From contig NC_046673.1 in NCBI RefSeq assembly GCF_003369915.1, positions 13,376,001-13,440,000 on the forward strand: a stretch of 64,000 bases of DNA, written 5' to 3'. Below, piece by piece: positions 33,844-46,002 of this stretch. Within the stretch, counting starts at the first letter, position 1. Every line of letters starts with the position of its first letter. The position numbers and the translations under genes are program-made. This DNA comes from Drosophila miranda (taxonomy: Eukaryota; Arthropoda; Insecta; Diptera; Drosophilidae). The notes beneath the pieces are model-generated. The model searched no databases. It was not told the origin of the DNA and saw nothing but the letters and a program-made list of their open reading frames with translations.

Positions 33844-36800
33844 CTACCATTTGCGCGGCGGCATGGGCAGCTCCTTCTCCGCATGATAGACACTGCGATG
33901 GGTCTCCACATACTCGCTCTGCGATTGTGTCTGGGCCAGGACACGCTGCTCGCCGGTCCGTCCCGCGGCTATGGCTAGGGGCTGGAAAGATAAACGGTTT
34001 CTGAGTCAGTCAGTCAAGAATTACACAGGACCCAGGGGATTGCTCACCTGACGGGCTCGACGAGCATGAGGCGTGCCTTCTGGCGAGGAGATCTCGATCT
34101 CGAGATCGTCGGGTGCTGTCCAGTGCTCGGTGAACTCGCTGGCGGATCGGGCCAGCGAGGGATGACTGAGCGAGCGATGGAAGGAACGTCGATCCTCGTC
34201 GTCGTAGTACTGCATGCGGTAATAGCTGCTGGCATCGCTCACATTGTCCAGCTGGTCCGCCTGGGGGCGCCCAAAGTCCACCGTCACCTCCGACATGGAC
34301 CGGAAGTCGTTGTGGTCCGTCTGGTAGGAGGTGCGCGAGCTGCGGCGCGATCGCTGCATGTTGAAGGGTCCCAGGCCCACCGGCTGGCCGGGATGGCCTC
34401 CGCCGCCGCCCACATGGAGCGGCAGGCCGGGATCGTTGCGTATGGTGCGCACACTGGAGCCACCATCGCTGTCGTACTCGTAGAGCGTCGGCAGGGAGCT
34501 GCGACGGGAGCGTGTGTCCCATGGCTGGGGCGGTGCCTTCTTGCCGCCGCGCCTGGGCAGGCGCATCTCCACATCGGTGTCATCGTCGCTGGGCGGGGCC
34601 AGAATCCGAATGATGACGTCCCACGTTTGGGGCTCGAACATGCGCTCGTAGCGCGTGTCCTGGCGGATCCGCTCAAAGTCCTCGCGCACCACAGCCTCCG
34701 TGAGCATGGACCGGAGCGTGGACTGTGTGGTGATGATCTCCTTCCACTTGGCCCGGTCGTCATAGCTGATGTTGTTGTGGACAGAGCTGGTGTCATCCCT
34801 GTCGCCGCCGCCGGAGATTTCGGACATTTCGGGCTCCTCCAGGATGCGTATGAGCACATCCCAGTTTGGCACATCCATGTCCTGGGGCGGCACCTCGATG
34901 GGCTTCATGTTGCCCACCAGCTCGGGGCTGGTCAGCTTCAGTTTGTTGTCGTGGATCTGGGATGGGGGCTCCGCTGGAGGAAGCGACAGCTCGCTGCGCT
35001 CCATTTTGGGCGTGAGGGTCAGACCCGAGGCACTGGATATGTCCGAGAAGTTCTCCCACAGCTGCTGCTCCCGCTCGCTGGGATAGTTGCGTACCTTCAC
35101 ATCGAACTTGGGATCCACTGGTGGCGCTGGTGGTGCCACCGGCGGCAGTGGTGCCTTCGGCTTGCTCTTGTACTCGGTGACCCGTCGCTTGTGGCTCTCG
35201 ATGTCCTCGATGGTCTTCTTCTCGGTGACGGTGCGCAGATAGACGTCGTCCACCGTGTGCGAGGTGACATGCGGCAGGGGCAGAGGCTTGGGTGGCACTG
35301 CTGCCACTGCCACCGCCATCGAATGCGGCTGGGGATCAATGGGCACATACTCGTCCTCGTAGTAGTGCATGGTTTCCACGGCCCGGTCGGGCGCCTCCGA
35401 GGACAGATCGGTGATCTCGCTGGGTGCCCGAGTGCCGTCGGTGTAGTCGGACCAGGTCTCCGGGCGTCCATCCACCACCTCGTGGTGGGTGCGCGTGTAC
35501 ACGGAGAACTTGGGCTCTGGCAGCGGCGGTGGGACCTGTGGGGCAGGGTGCAGCTCTGGCACGTACGTGAACTGCGACTGCATTGTCTCCACCTGCGGCG
35601 GCAGCGAGTCCATGGTCATGATGCTCTCGCGATCCTCGTAGGCCTCCATAATCGTGGACAGGTTGTTGCGATCGGGCCGCAGGGTCGCCACGCTCTCCGT
35701 GTCCGAGGTCACGGGCGACGGAATGGGCGGCGGTGATTTCTTGACACGCACCTGGACATCGAACTTCGGAGAGCCCTCCTGGAGGGGCATGGCATGCCGT
35801 GTGGTGATGGCCGCCGTCGTGACCACCGCATTGGCCACGGGCATCTCCTGGGCAGGGGCATAGTGGTCGCTGTAGATGCTCGATGTCTCCTGCACGAAGG
35901 CACGATTCTCGAAGCTGCCCGCCGAGCTGAACGGCAGCGACCTGGTGTCGATCTCCTCGATCTCCGAGTGGGATTCGCTGGGATAGTCCGACGGTATGAG
36001 GGCACCCTCGCTGCCCGAGGACGAGTAGACGGCCTGCAGGGCGGCGTGGGCCCGCGGTATCTTGACGCCCTCGAACACACTGATGTTGCCCAGGCTGCTG
36101 CCACTCAGTTTCGTGATCTCCGATCCACTGCCCATGCTCATGGGCAGGCGTCGCACCACCGGTATGGGGCGGCTGCGCAGGCAGTAGTAGGAGACGGCCA
36201 GGCCCAGGAGCAGGAGGGTCAAGAACATGATGGCGCAGATGATCATCAGTATCTGGATGCTCTTCAGCGGCGGCTGCAGCACAGAGCTCGTGGCAATGGG
36301 ATTGAGGCTGTCAAGGTCAACAGGGCAGAGTTTAGGCAGGAGTTCAAAGGATAAAGCTTGGTTCTGCGTCCAGGACTACTCACATGGGCGCTGGCAGTGC
36401 TGGTGGCAGTGAGGGCACTGGCGGCGGATAGCGGCAGACGATCGTGATGATCTCGTCCCCGTCCATCTCCAGATTCGCGTGGAAGCGAACAATGATGTTG
36501 TTGGTGAAGACACGTGTGGGATTCTGTGGGACGACGCCAAGGACACCGAAAATAAAGGAACACCACCTCGACTGGGAGGGGGAAGGGGAGTGCCACTTAC
36601 CTGAATGGTGCCACAACCCTTGAGGGGCAGCTCGAGGCGATAGCTGAGGGCCCCCTTGCCGCTGACGCGACACGCACTGCTGCGGTCATAATCGGCCTGG
36701 ATGATGCCATGGAACGGATCGTTAAACTTGAGATCAACCTGCAATGAAAATCGTTTTGGTCAGGGCTCAGGGTCAGGGTGAGGAGGACTTGGGTTAGGTC

Positions 36801-37914
36801 GGGGTTGGCTTCGGGCTCTGGATTACCTGCATGGAGCCGGCGGCACAATTAAGCGCTGCCTTGGTGCGGTTCAGAAAGATCAATGGGCTGATGTCGTCCA
36901 GCTTGGTAACCTTCACAAAGAGATACACAAAAGAAGAAACATATTAACGATATGGATGGCGCCATCACCTGGATTCCCAACAGTCAGTGTCAGTGCGTGG
37001 GAAGAGAGCGCTCTCCAAAAGAGAGATGCTCTCCAAGAGATGATACGATGATACCCACGCACACTCCACTGATTAGCATATTATGTAAGCTACTCTCGTA
37101 CTCTCGTACCCTCCATGACTGCGCTTCCGATTTGGCACATTGTGCACCTTATACGGGATGGTATCTCTGTGGCTTCAGGGAAACTCCCAGGGCCCCGAGA
37201 CTCCATTGTTTTTTTTGGGGGCCAATGTGAAACAAGAGAGCGTGACAGCAGGAAGACAGCAGACACAGGCACAATCCCACCGAATATGCATGGACCTACC
37301 CACCTACATTGTTACGGGGGGACTGTAAAACTATGGTACTCGTATATAGGTTGCCAGAACTCTCAAGAGAGACTCTCATGAGATGTCTTCCTACTACTTT
37401 ACAGTTTATATAAGAGCTGTTAGCCTTCCGCTGCTTTTGGGCCAGCATTTCATTATGTAGGACAAACCCATGTGTTTCATCTAGCAGCTACAACTTAAGG
37501 CTGATTTCTAATCCGCAAATGAAGCACTTAAGTCTAAGCTCATGTTACAAAAAGACACTTAAATGAAGAAATTTAATCAAGGCTTTGGACTGAAGCCTCC
37601 ACCCATGATCGTAGGCTTAACTTTTTCCTTTTTGGAAGCTGGGAAGCTATTTAACCGGCGATTAACCAACATGGGCTTCTTACCAGTAGATAAACCCAAT
37701 TTATGTAGGGGTCTTAGGCTTAGACTTGGGCTCTTACCTTTCCATCCAGTGTCGCCTCCTCGGGCAGGCCGTTTGTGGTGTAGTTGCCGCTATCGCCGTG
37801 TTGCACGTAATTGGATTGGGCCGCGACCTGTCCGCCGCAGATAAGCAGCAGGAGAGCCGCCATTAGGCAACGACTGCGGCTGCTGGCCCACAATGGCCCC
37901 GGGTCCGAGTTCAT
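33844..37914 (-). CDS. Transmembrane protein with ZP-N-like ectodomain and long cytoplasmic tail
   Basis: Six exons (37914-37738, 36910-36827, 36738-36601, 36523-36384, 36307-34048, 33981-33844) join in frame into 978 residues. A signal peptide (MAALLLLICGGQVAAQ) is followed by a ~110-residue domain with four cysteines (81, 110, 129, 163) and ZP-type wording (ALNCAAGSMQVDLKF, LPLKGCGTIQ, DEIITIVCRY). This fits a ZP-N fold with no visible ZP-C. One TM helix lies at about 197-220. The ~755-residue cytosolic tail is Pro/Ser-rich and has repeats: WDVLIRILEEP and WDVIIRILAPP, plus three PKF(D/S)V segments. Fly ZP proteins organise the apical extracellular matrix and cuticle attachment. An X-linked relative such as papillote is possible but not established. 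Exon 1 is separated by a ~0.8-kb intron; further 5' UTR exons may lie upstream. Confidence 0.85.
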
Positions 37915-40900
37915 TCTCGTATCGTAGTGTCGCCTGGGCCACAGAGCAAGAGACTGGAGACTGCAATGGAAAATGCATATAAATTAGCACACGGCAATCG
38001 CACTGGACTGGACGTACAATCCAAACTGTGGGCTACTATTTCTATATACTCGTACATACATACATATATATGTACACCCTGAGAATCGAATGGTTACACT
38101 TCGATTTAAAAAATTCTTACCCAATTTACGAATATTGAATTATAATTCCCTTTGTTTGTATTTCGTAGCCGAATACAGAATTTAATTTCTCTCAGTGCAT
38201 ATAGAAGGTTGTAAGTACAGTGTGTGGTCAGATGATGAAAACTTTTGGTAAGATTGAAATTAAATGAGGAAAAGACTGTAATTTGTTTTCACAAATTGTA
38301 AGATGTAACTCCCATTTGTTCTGTCTTTGGACAAAGTACAAATTGTTCAATCCTTCGACTGTTCACACAACCCAGTGATTGTTTCTTTTGAAAAGCTTAG
38401 AAACGATTCCAGCGATTCCGTCACTGTTCACGTTATACAGTGTTCACTGTACTTTGCTTGAGCTATGGCTAGGGTTAGTCGATCGTGACGCAGATGGAGA
38501 CGGAGACCCAGAGTAGGCCGCAGTTGCAGTTGCAGCTGCGTCGGATCGATCGATTCAATTCGATGAGAGTGCAGCTGTGCACAACTGTGGGTCGGGCTGA
38601 ACAAGCTGAACAGAACCCACTGAAAATGGCCGAAAATGGTGTCTGGTCTCTGGGCCGATATTTGATTTATCTGCTGGCTGGAAATTGGCCCGCACGCAGC
38701 TGCTGGCCATTTGGCTGGCTTCGGCTTCTGGCCGAATTTAGATCACCGAAAAGTTGCAATGGCGGACGGCGGAAGTGAAGTATGCGATGATGTATGTGTG
38801 CATATGTGTGTGAGTATCTATGAGCATGTATGCATAGGTATGCCGTTAGGTCGTATCTGCGATCGTCTCTCCGTCAGCGGCCAGCCCCTGCCTCGCCCAT
38901 TGTGCCACGCTCAGATCAGCGGCCTTCTGTCAACGACCTTCGTTCCAAATATTTTGCGTTTAACAGCAAACCACAACGAGATACAAAGATACAAAGATAC
39001 ACAGATACATACATGGTAGAACCAATTTTCCCTTTGAATTGTGTATAGTATATTCAAAAGAGCTTTCTCTCTGTGGATTGACGATGGCAGGCGATGGAGT
39101 TTGTAGCTGGAGATTTCGGGGCACTGATCTATGGAGAGGCGGGGGCGAGGCGAACAACAGATGTTCAATGTCAATGTCGAGAGATTGATAGGTCGCCCCA
39201 AACCGAAGACCAGAAGACCAGCAAAGATTGACGACTCACGACTGAAGACTGAAGACTGTTGCAAATTATTCAGTTATGGATGGAATGGGGGATCCACTTA
39301 CACTGGATCGATGGATCGTTGGATGCTGGATATGGGTGTACGTATTGCATAAAGCAAAGCAAAGCAAAGCAATCGCTGTCATACGCAATACGAAAGACTT
39401 GGCGAAACGAGGCAGACAGATATCGATGTCGATGTCTCGATGTTGAGAAGTCGATGTCGATGTCGATGCTCGCAGACCAATAAAGCGAGACAACACCTAC
39501 GACAATTTTGCCATATTTGTCAAGCAGAGTCGCCTTGAAGCGGATCTCCCCTACCCTCCCCTCGTAACCATTCGACTGCATTTGCCATAAGCTACTCTCG
39601 CACAAAAGCCAAGTCGAATCGAGTCGAGTCGAGTCGAGGCAAAAAGCCAAGACAGCAAAAGTAAAGCAAAGCCAGCGCAGACATGGCTTGCTTTGTGGCT
39701 TAAATTCTACTTGATTTGAGTTAACCATTTTTCGCCAAACAAGTTTTTCAGCCAACACACACACGCGCACACAGATACGGGCGAATCTTTGAATGTACGT
39801 AGGAGAGCAGCCAGCCCCAGTCCCAGCCCCAGCAAAAAGGTAAGACAGCAACAGGGCCAGGTGGGTACGTAGTACCTACCCAAAGAGTGGGGCTAATGAC
39901 GGTGCCTGTGCCGCCTCCTTCTCTGGTTGCAACGGCCACAAAGTTATCGCAGAGAGAGAGAGACATACCTGGGATTTGTCAAGGCTGTTGTCACGTATCC
40001 ACCAGGCCAGAAACATATGCACATATATACAAACATATTTTCGTTATCATTCCCCCATGAGTCATGGCTATAAGTATCTCAGAAGTTGGCTTCATGTTAG
40101 AAGAACTTGTTTTGATCAGCAAAACCCGATCGGCATATGGCATAGGTCGTTTATCATTAAGAAAGTGGTTTATTAACAAATAAATAAACAAATAAACACA
40201 AATAAGATTCAATTTCAGTTCTAAACTTTGATTAAAAGAGCACTTGAAAGGCTGACTTGGAAAGATATTCTGAGTCATACAGACATATGTGAAAATTAGA
40301 TGACAACTCTCGCAGACAAAGAAAAGCCGGAACAAGCACTCGTACATGCCTATGAGTCAATACGAATCAATGTCATCATCTTCTTGGAAGTAAAATACTG
40401 ATTTATAAGCAAAAAATATACATTCTATGTACACCATGTTTTTCTACTAGCAACTGGCTTCACATGAGGACTCTCTTCTCTATAGATTGAATGACTTCCT
40501 TGTGGAAAGATAAATTATTATAAGTGATGATTCTGTGTGACATTTCGTATACGAGTAGCTTCAAAATACGTGACACCTTGAGACCATATTGGCTACCGAT
40601 CGTAGGCTGTTATAAAGCCATTGAGACCCCCCATTGAAATCTTGTGTAATTTATCTGGTAATTCAGTTAATGCTTTGTGCATGACAAACTCTGTTTCTAA
40701 ATATATACTATTGTAGGTACATATGTTATGAAATTCTCTGCAGATGCGATCATGCGTTAAGCTTTAAAGGAAAAACATATATACATACTATATTGTAAAG
40801 ACAGATACATACATACAGATACTATACATATATCGTATGTATGCCTTTTTCCTAAATTATCTCGAGTCACGCAGAATGAACCCAAGAGATCTAGAGTGTT

Positions 40901-43900
40901 GGCAATTAATTGGGATTAGAGTTCTTTCAGGTGTATGGAAATTTCGGAAACACATACATACACATACAGATGATGCACATGCACACGTACATCATACATA
41001 TATGCACAGGTACTTTTGTGTGTATGTATAATGAAACAGAGGTGTACACCTATACATCTGTACATAGGTTTTGCTTTGTCGCTCGGCGAATAACGAACAA
41101 AACTGGTATTTTAACTTGTTGCTGCCTTGCCCCATTCCATTCCACTCCACTGCCCCTTTCCCCTACCCCGATGGGAGCTCTGGTTTAATGATTACGCGAC
41201 GCGGTCGCTGCTGCTGCTGCTGCTGCTACTCCAAAGTTGACGGAAAGGCGCCCTGACTGCCGGAGTACAGCGTCAAGTATGTAACGCGCGCACAAGCTGC
41301 GCATGCGCCCAGTCTCTCTCTCACTCACTCTCTCTCTCTCTCTCTCTCTCGCTCTCTTAACAAAGACCGCTTGCCTCAGCGCAGGCGGAGGGAGGCCTCA
41401 TGCGTAAGCCCAAGATACAGTGAGTGCTAAGCTCTGCCTCCACCACTACCACCATCAGAGAAGCATTACCATTACCAGCAGCAGCGGTGGCTTCTATGGC
41501 GGCGTTTTGGGCAACATTCCAACAGTGCCGTGCCGATGCCAGGCCCACGCATTAGCCCCCAGTACTCGTACACCACGGAGCTGAGCCCTGCTGATGGGAT
41601 TATGGGCGAGGGCAGAGGCTACAGTTCTGACTAGAAGGCATTCGGGATCCCAACAATCGCTGGGTAGTAAAGACTTCAAAAGAAAGTACTTTCAAGTGGC
41701 CATATTTGTTAGGGTCTGCTTTTATTTTTCTGGCTTAGAATTGAAATGCCCTAAAAAAATGGCAATCACTTTCATAATTGTAATCTTTTGCAAATCTGTT
41801 CATTTGAATCATTAGAGTATCATATTTTTTGCTTGGATTGCCGATTAAAGCTGACTTTAAAATTTACATATGTACGTACATATGGTTTTTGATTGGATAG
41901 GAAACTGTGATCAAAGTCCAGTCGAAAATATATTTAAGCCATAGTTAGTGATAGTTAAGCTACCAAATAGAATATCCTTTCAAGAATATCACCCAAAGGA
42001 AGGTTCGATTGAATTGAATTCCCAGGAACCCCAATAACTAAATATACATATTACCCGCTTAATACTCAAAGAACCCTCGGCTGCTTAAGCTGGCGCAAAT
42101 AATTAATTCGAGTGGAGTGTAAGAACTTGTTGAAGTGCAGCATCAGCATCGGCATCAGCAAGCAGTAGCATCAGAAATTATTGTACACAGAAGGCAGACA
42201 GCCGCCATCGGAAATGATCGGGAAGCGACGGAACAATAGAATTTAATGAACACATCAACTGCGATGAGGATGAGGATGGGAATGGGAATGGGGAGAACTC
42301 TCCTCCTCTCCACTCTCCACTCTCTATTCTCCATTGTCGAGTCCACTCCACTCGATACTCGGATACAATTGAGTGGCACTTTCTCGGATCAGAGGCAATT
42401 TGTTTCGTCAGGGGGATTACTGTACTTTTTTTTTCTGTGTGGGGGAAAGCAGGCTCTCGATCGATTCTATTCTATTCTATTCTATTAAGTTATATTGTGG
42501 GGAATGTGGAATGGGTATTGAGTATTGGGGGCTGCTGGCTGGCATTGTCAACTATCAAACAATTGTGTGAAAAGTGTCAGACAGTCGTATGAGTAATACA
42601 AATTCCTGGCTGATCTCGTATGCGGACCGGACGATGATGTATATCCAATTCGCAGAAGTTGTCCCATCGATAGGCCCGTGTGGCGTCCAATACTAATTAG
42701 ACGGTGACTGTTTTTGCATGTTTCGTGAGTGCACAGTGCGCTGCATTTGTTTGTTCACACCACAGGCACAGGCACAGCCGCAGCAAAAACAAAGCTGTAC
42801 AAATAGCTTCAAACTAAAGTCTTAAATATATGGATACACATGTAGTATTTCCTTTGGCGAAGGTTACGTTGGACATGCGAAGGCAGGGCTGCACATTAAT
42901 TGTTTGTTTTCATAATTTGTATGTCAAAAAAATAAAGAAAATTTCACGAAGAGGAAACAATAGCAAAGTTTTTAGTATTTTATCAGTAAACTACTAACAT
43001 GAACACTGCACTTTTGTTGGTAAGTATATATATATATATGTATGTATGTATATATTTTTTCGTTTGCTTTTGGTTATGCTTCAAAAGCCAGAGATGAACA
43101 GAGACAGAGAGAGAGAGAGAGCAAGAGATTTCGCAACGGTATTACGGGACTTGGCTTTCCTGTACCAAAAAAAAAAAAAAACTAAAATATACACAAACAA
43201 CTTGGATATTTTTCTTTTCGTTACTTTTTCGTTTATTTCGGTTTGGGTCGCGCTCCGACACTTAGCTCTAGCCGCGCTCTGGGCCGCTCGATCTCGTCGT
43301 GTGGGTATCGTTTCTGTGGGATTATTCAATGCCGATTCTGTGCGAACTACTGCGGATCGGATCGGATGGGTCTGTGTTGTGTCCGTACCCCGAACGCGCT
43401 CTAGTGGATTACCTGCTAGCGACTGACTGGCGCGACTGCTTGCCATTCCATTCGGCGGCTCCACCGCTGAGTCTGTGCATTCATCAATCTCTTAGCCAAC
43501 TCAAACTCTTCTCTCTCTCGCTCTCTGTTGCCAGTGTCTCTCTCTCTCTCTCTCTATTGACGCGAGATCACCTTTGCAGGCCCACCGATGCGCATCGGAT
43601 ACACCGCTACTTGGAGCTGGAGCTGGCCCTCGACCCACCGAAAACCCACGAAACCAACAAAATCCATAACGAGCCACAGACGAAAGCCCAGCTCGGAGAG
43701 CGAGCCACGATCGGTAACGTTGTATCTCTGGCCCAAAGTATCTCTCGTCGTGTACCCTCGTGTATTGCCAAAACCTGTTGCGTTGCTTGGATTTAATTGC
43801 GCTGCCTGCCCACCTCTACCTCTACCTCTACCTCATTGTCTCTCTGGTGTTTGTTGTCCATTAGACAAACTGAGAGAGTTAGCGTGAGCACAGCTCTTTT

Positions 43901-44513
43901 CGGATGGGAGAGCGCCACGTAGTACACCACAGACCCAAAGCAACGAGAAACAGGCAATGCACTCGCCAAGCCAAGCTCGCCATGGTGTACAGCGAATCAT
44001 TGGCTATACAGTGAGCCCTCTAAATAGCAAACATTTGGCAAAAATACCAATAATGAACTAGTCTTTAGCGTACTTCAATATTTGCCCCCACTCAGTAGTG
44101 GGCTGGGCTCAGGTACGTTGGGAGGTAGAAAAGCATTTCTACTCTTTCGGAGAGGCCAGGGCCCTGGCAAATAAATAGTCAAGTCCAATCGGGATTCAGG
44201 ATCAGTAGGTTCTTACTCAAGAAAATGCATTATGTATTTCCAACTGCAACTGCAGGCTTGCTCAGCAGCGTGTCCGCTCCGGAATATACTGAAAAGTACG
44301 TACCTTTATCTCTTCTATTTATTCTCTTCTCTTCTCCATCCATAATTTTTTCTGTATCACTAATAAGAGATCTTAGATTTTTAAACAAGATTTTAACACA
44401 ATACATAAGTTGTTTCATATCAATTTGTTGGTTCTTTTTGTTTTTTGTTTTGTTTTGTGTATTGCTTCCTTGGAAAACAAGGAACAGTTTTGAGTGTGGG
44501 TGTATAAAGATGC
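37915..44513. other. Upstream/intronic region of the ZP-type gene, no coding signal
   Basis: About 6.6 kb of low-complexity and moderately conserved-looking DNA. Notable pieces are a GCAAA pentamer run at 39355-39370, repeated TCGATGTCGATG at 39420-39470, CGAGT repeats at 39616-39636, (CTG)n at 41208-41225, a (CT)n tract at 41310-41355 and a second at 43505-43560. These GAGA-type tracts mark likely promoters or regulatory DNA. The frame at 43299-43796 is low-complexity and not convincing. This is probably the promoter and 5' UTR territory of the minus-strand ZP gene. Confidence 0.4.
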
Positions 44514-46002
44514 TTAATTTTTGATGAAACCATCATCATCATCCTGATCATCATCATCTTCATAGTCGTTGTCTTTCACTTCTGCGTCGTTGAGTACCAA
44601 ACGGAATGTGGTTTGTATCTTCATCAGCTTACGAAGAAACTCAGGCTCTAGAGTATTGTAACGTAAGTCAACTAGAGCCAAGTTATCGCTCTCAATTGGC
44701 TGTTCTATATCGATTTCTGCATGGGATGTGGGGATGTCAGGATGTCGAATCGATTAAGATGTTGTTCGGCTCTGAGAACTCCTCTGACATGAACTTACTC
44801 GTAATCAAGTTGTCCTGAGCATACAAATATGTCAAATGCGGCAACTTGAAAACTACATCGGGCAATTGAAACAGATAATTACATGATATATTGAGTCTTG
44901 CCAAGGCTCGCAGACTGCCAATCTCCTTTGGAAGTGTCGTCAGAAAATTATCTGCTATATTGAGATCTGAAACGATTAGATAAAACAATATGTATGCATG
45001 TAGCTATATGTATAAGGTAATGCTGATTGTGTCTTACTTGTTAAGACTTTGAAATCGAGGGCCAATTTTGGTTGTATCTCTTCAATTAAATTGCCGCTAA
45101 GATCACACTCCTTAACCTCAGTCCCAGCATTGGACATAAAGCTAAACACAACTTCAGGAATTTCTGTCAGTTGGCTATGGTTGAGATCTGCAAGAAGGAA
45201 AGTGCGATTCAAATACAGGTATCCTTTTTATATATCTTCAATAGAGCTATGTATGTTTTACTCGCCAACGGAAGCAAAGTCCTTAACTGGAGCCCACAAA
45301 GGGCGCATGGGTCCATAGGCTCCTGGCAGACGTACTGCAGCTAATCCTCCTTGTCGGGGCAATCGATGCAACTCACTGAAAGGTCATAGGCAACGGGACT
45401 GACAAGTGTAAAGGCTGAAGTGCAAACTATCTGAAGGAACCTTCTTCGCAAACTGATTTCCCAGATGCACTTGGCAACAAATCGAGCAAACCCAATATGT
45501 TATTTCCCATTGTAACAGGCAGATGCACTTCAAGAAAATGTACATACAATATACCACAATTTGCCGAAGGGGTGACGCGTTTCACATGTTTTGCACCACT
45601 ACACGCATAGAATTCCAAGAAAATTGTACGAAAATTCACAAAATAGTGCCTTGACAGCGGCTGAAAGTGGCACTTACTTCCACAAAACGTTGCGCATGCG
45701 CACGCGGACTTTGGCAGTAGGGGCAGGAGCCCTGGTGGGCCACAAAATGGAGCTGCACATATGAAAAGGTTCCCTTGTGTTGCAGCTTGCAAGTCAAGAA
45801 TTAAGGTCGATATCGGTGTATTTTTCTAGTGCAAATTTATTTACGCACGCATGTTCGTGTGCGTGTGCGTGTGCCTGTCGTGTGCGTGTTCGTGTGCCTG
45901 TGGTGGCTTTTGCACAAACTTACCCAAAATGCCCGTGGAACTGGCGTTCTGGCACTTCGAAAACAGCCGATTAACGGCGTTCATTAGCTGCTCTTGATCC
46001 AT
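44514..46002 (-). CDS. LRRC20-like leucine-rich-repeat protein, duplicate copy 1 (complete)
   Basis: Four exons (46002-45924, 45187-45038, 44966-44799, 44716-44514) join in frame to 199 residues. A short N-terminus (MDQEQLMNAVNRLFSKCQNA) leads into leucine-rich repeats: DLNHSQLTEIPEVVF, CDLSGNLIEEIQPKL, DLNIADNFLTTLPKEIG, LNISCNYLFQLPDVVF, and a VDLRYNTLEPEFLRKLM cap. It ends in an Asp-rich tail. The exon phases and the 168-nt third exon match the longer LRR gene at 53021-55427, so they are paralogues. Such small LRR proteins are usually cytosolic binding modules; the partner is unknown. Intron 1 (736 bp) is much longer than the others. The 5' part of exon 1 is absent from copy 2, so this is the more complete, probably parental copy. 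Confidence 0.85.

Noticed and set aside
34066-35736. 556-codon open frame on the plus strand
   Set aside because: Antisense to the large exon of the ZP-type gene; His/Gly/Leu-rich translation, no domain, no splice or promoter support.
43299-43796. 165-codon plus-strand frame
   Set aside because: Built on (CT)n tracts and promoter-like sequence, with no conserved motif or splice pattern.
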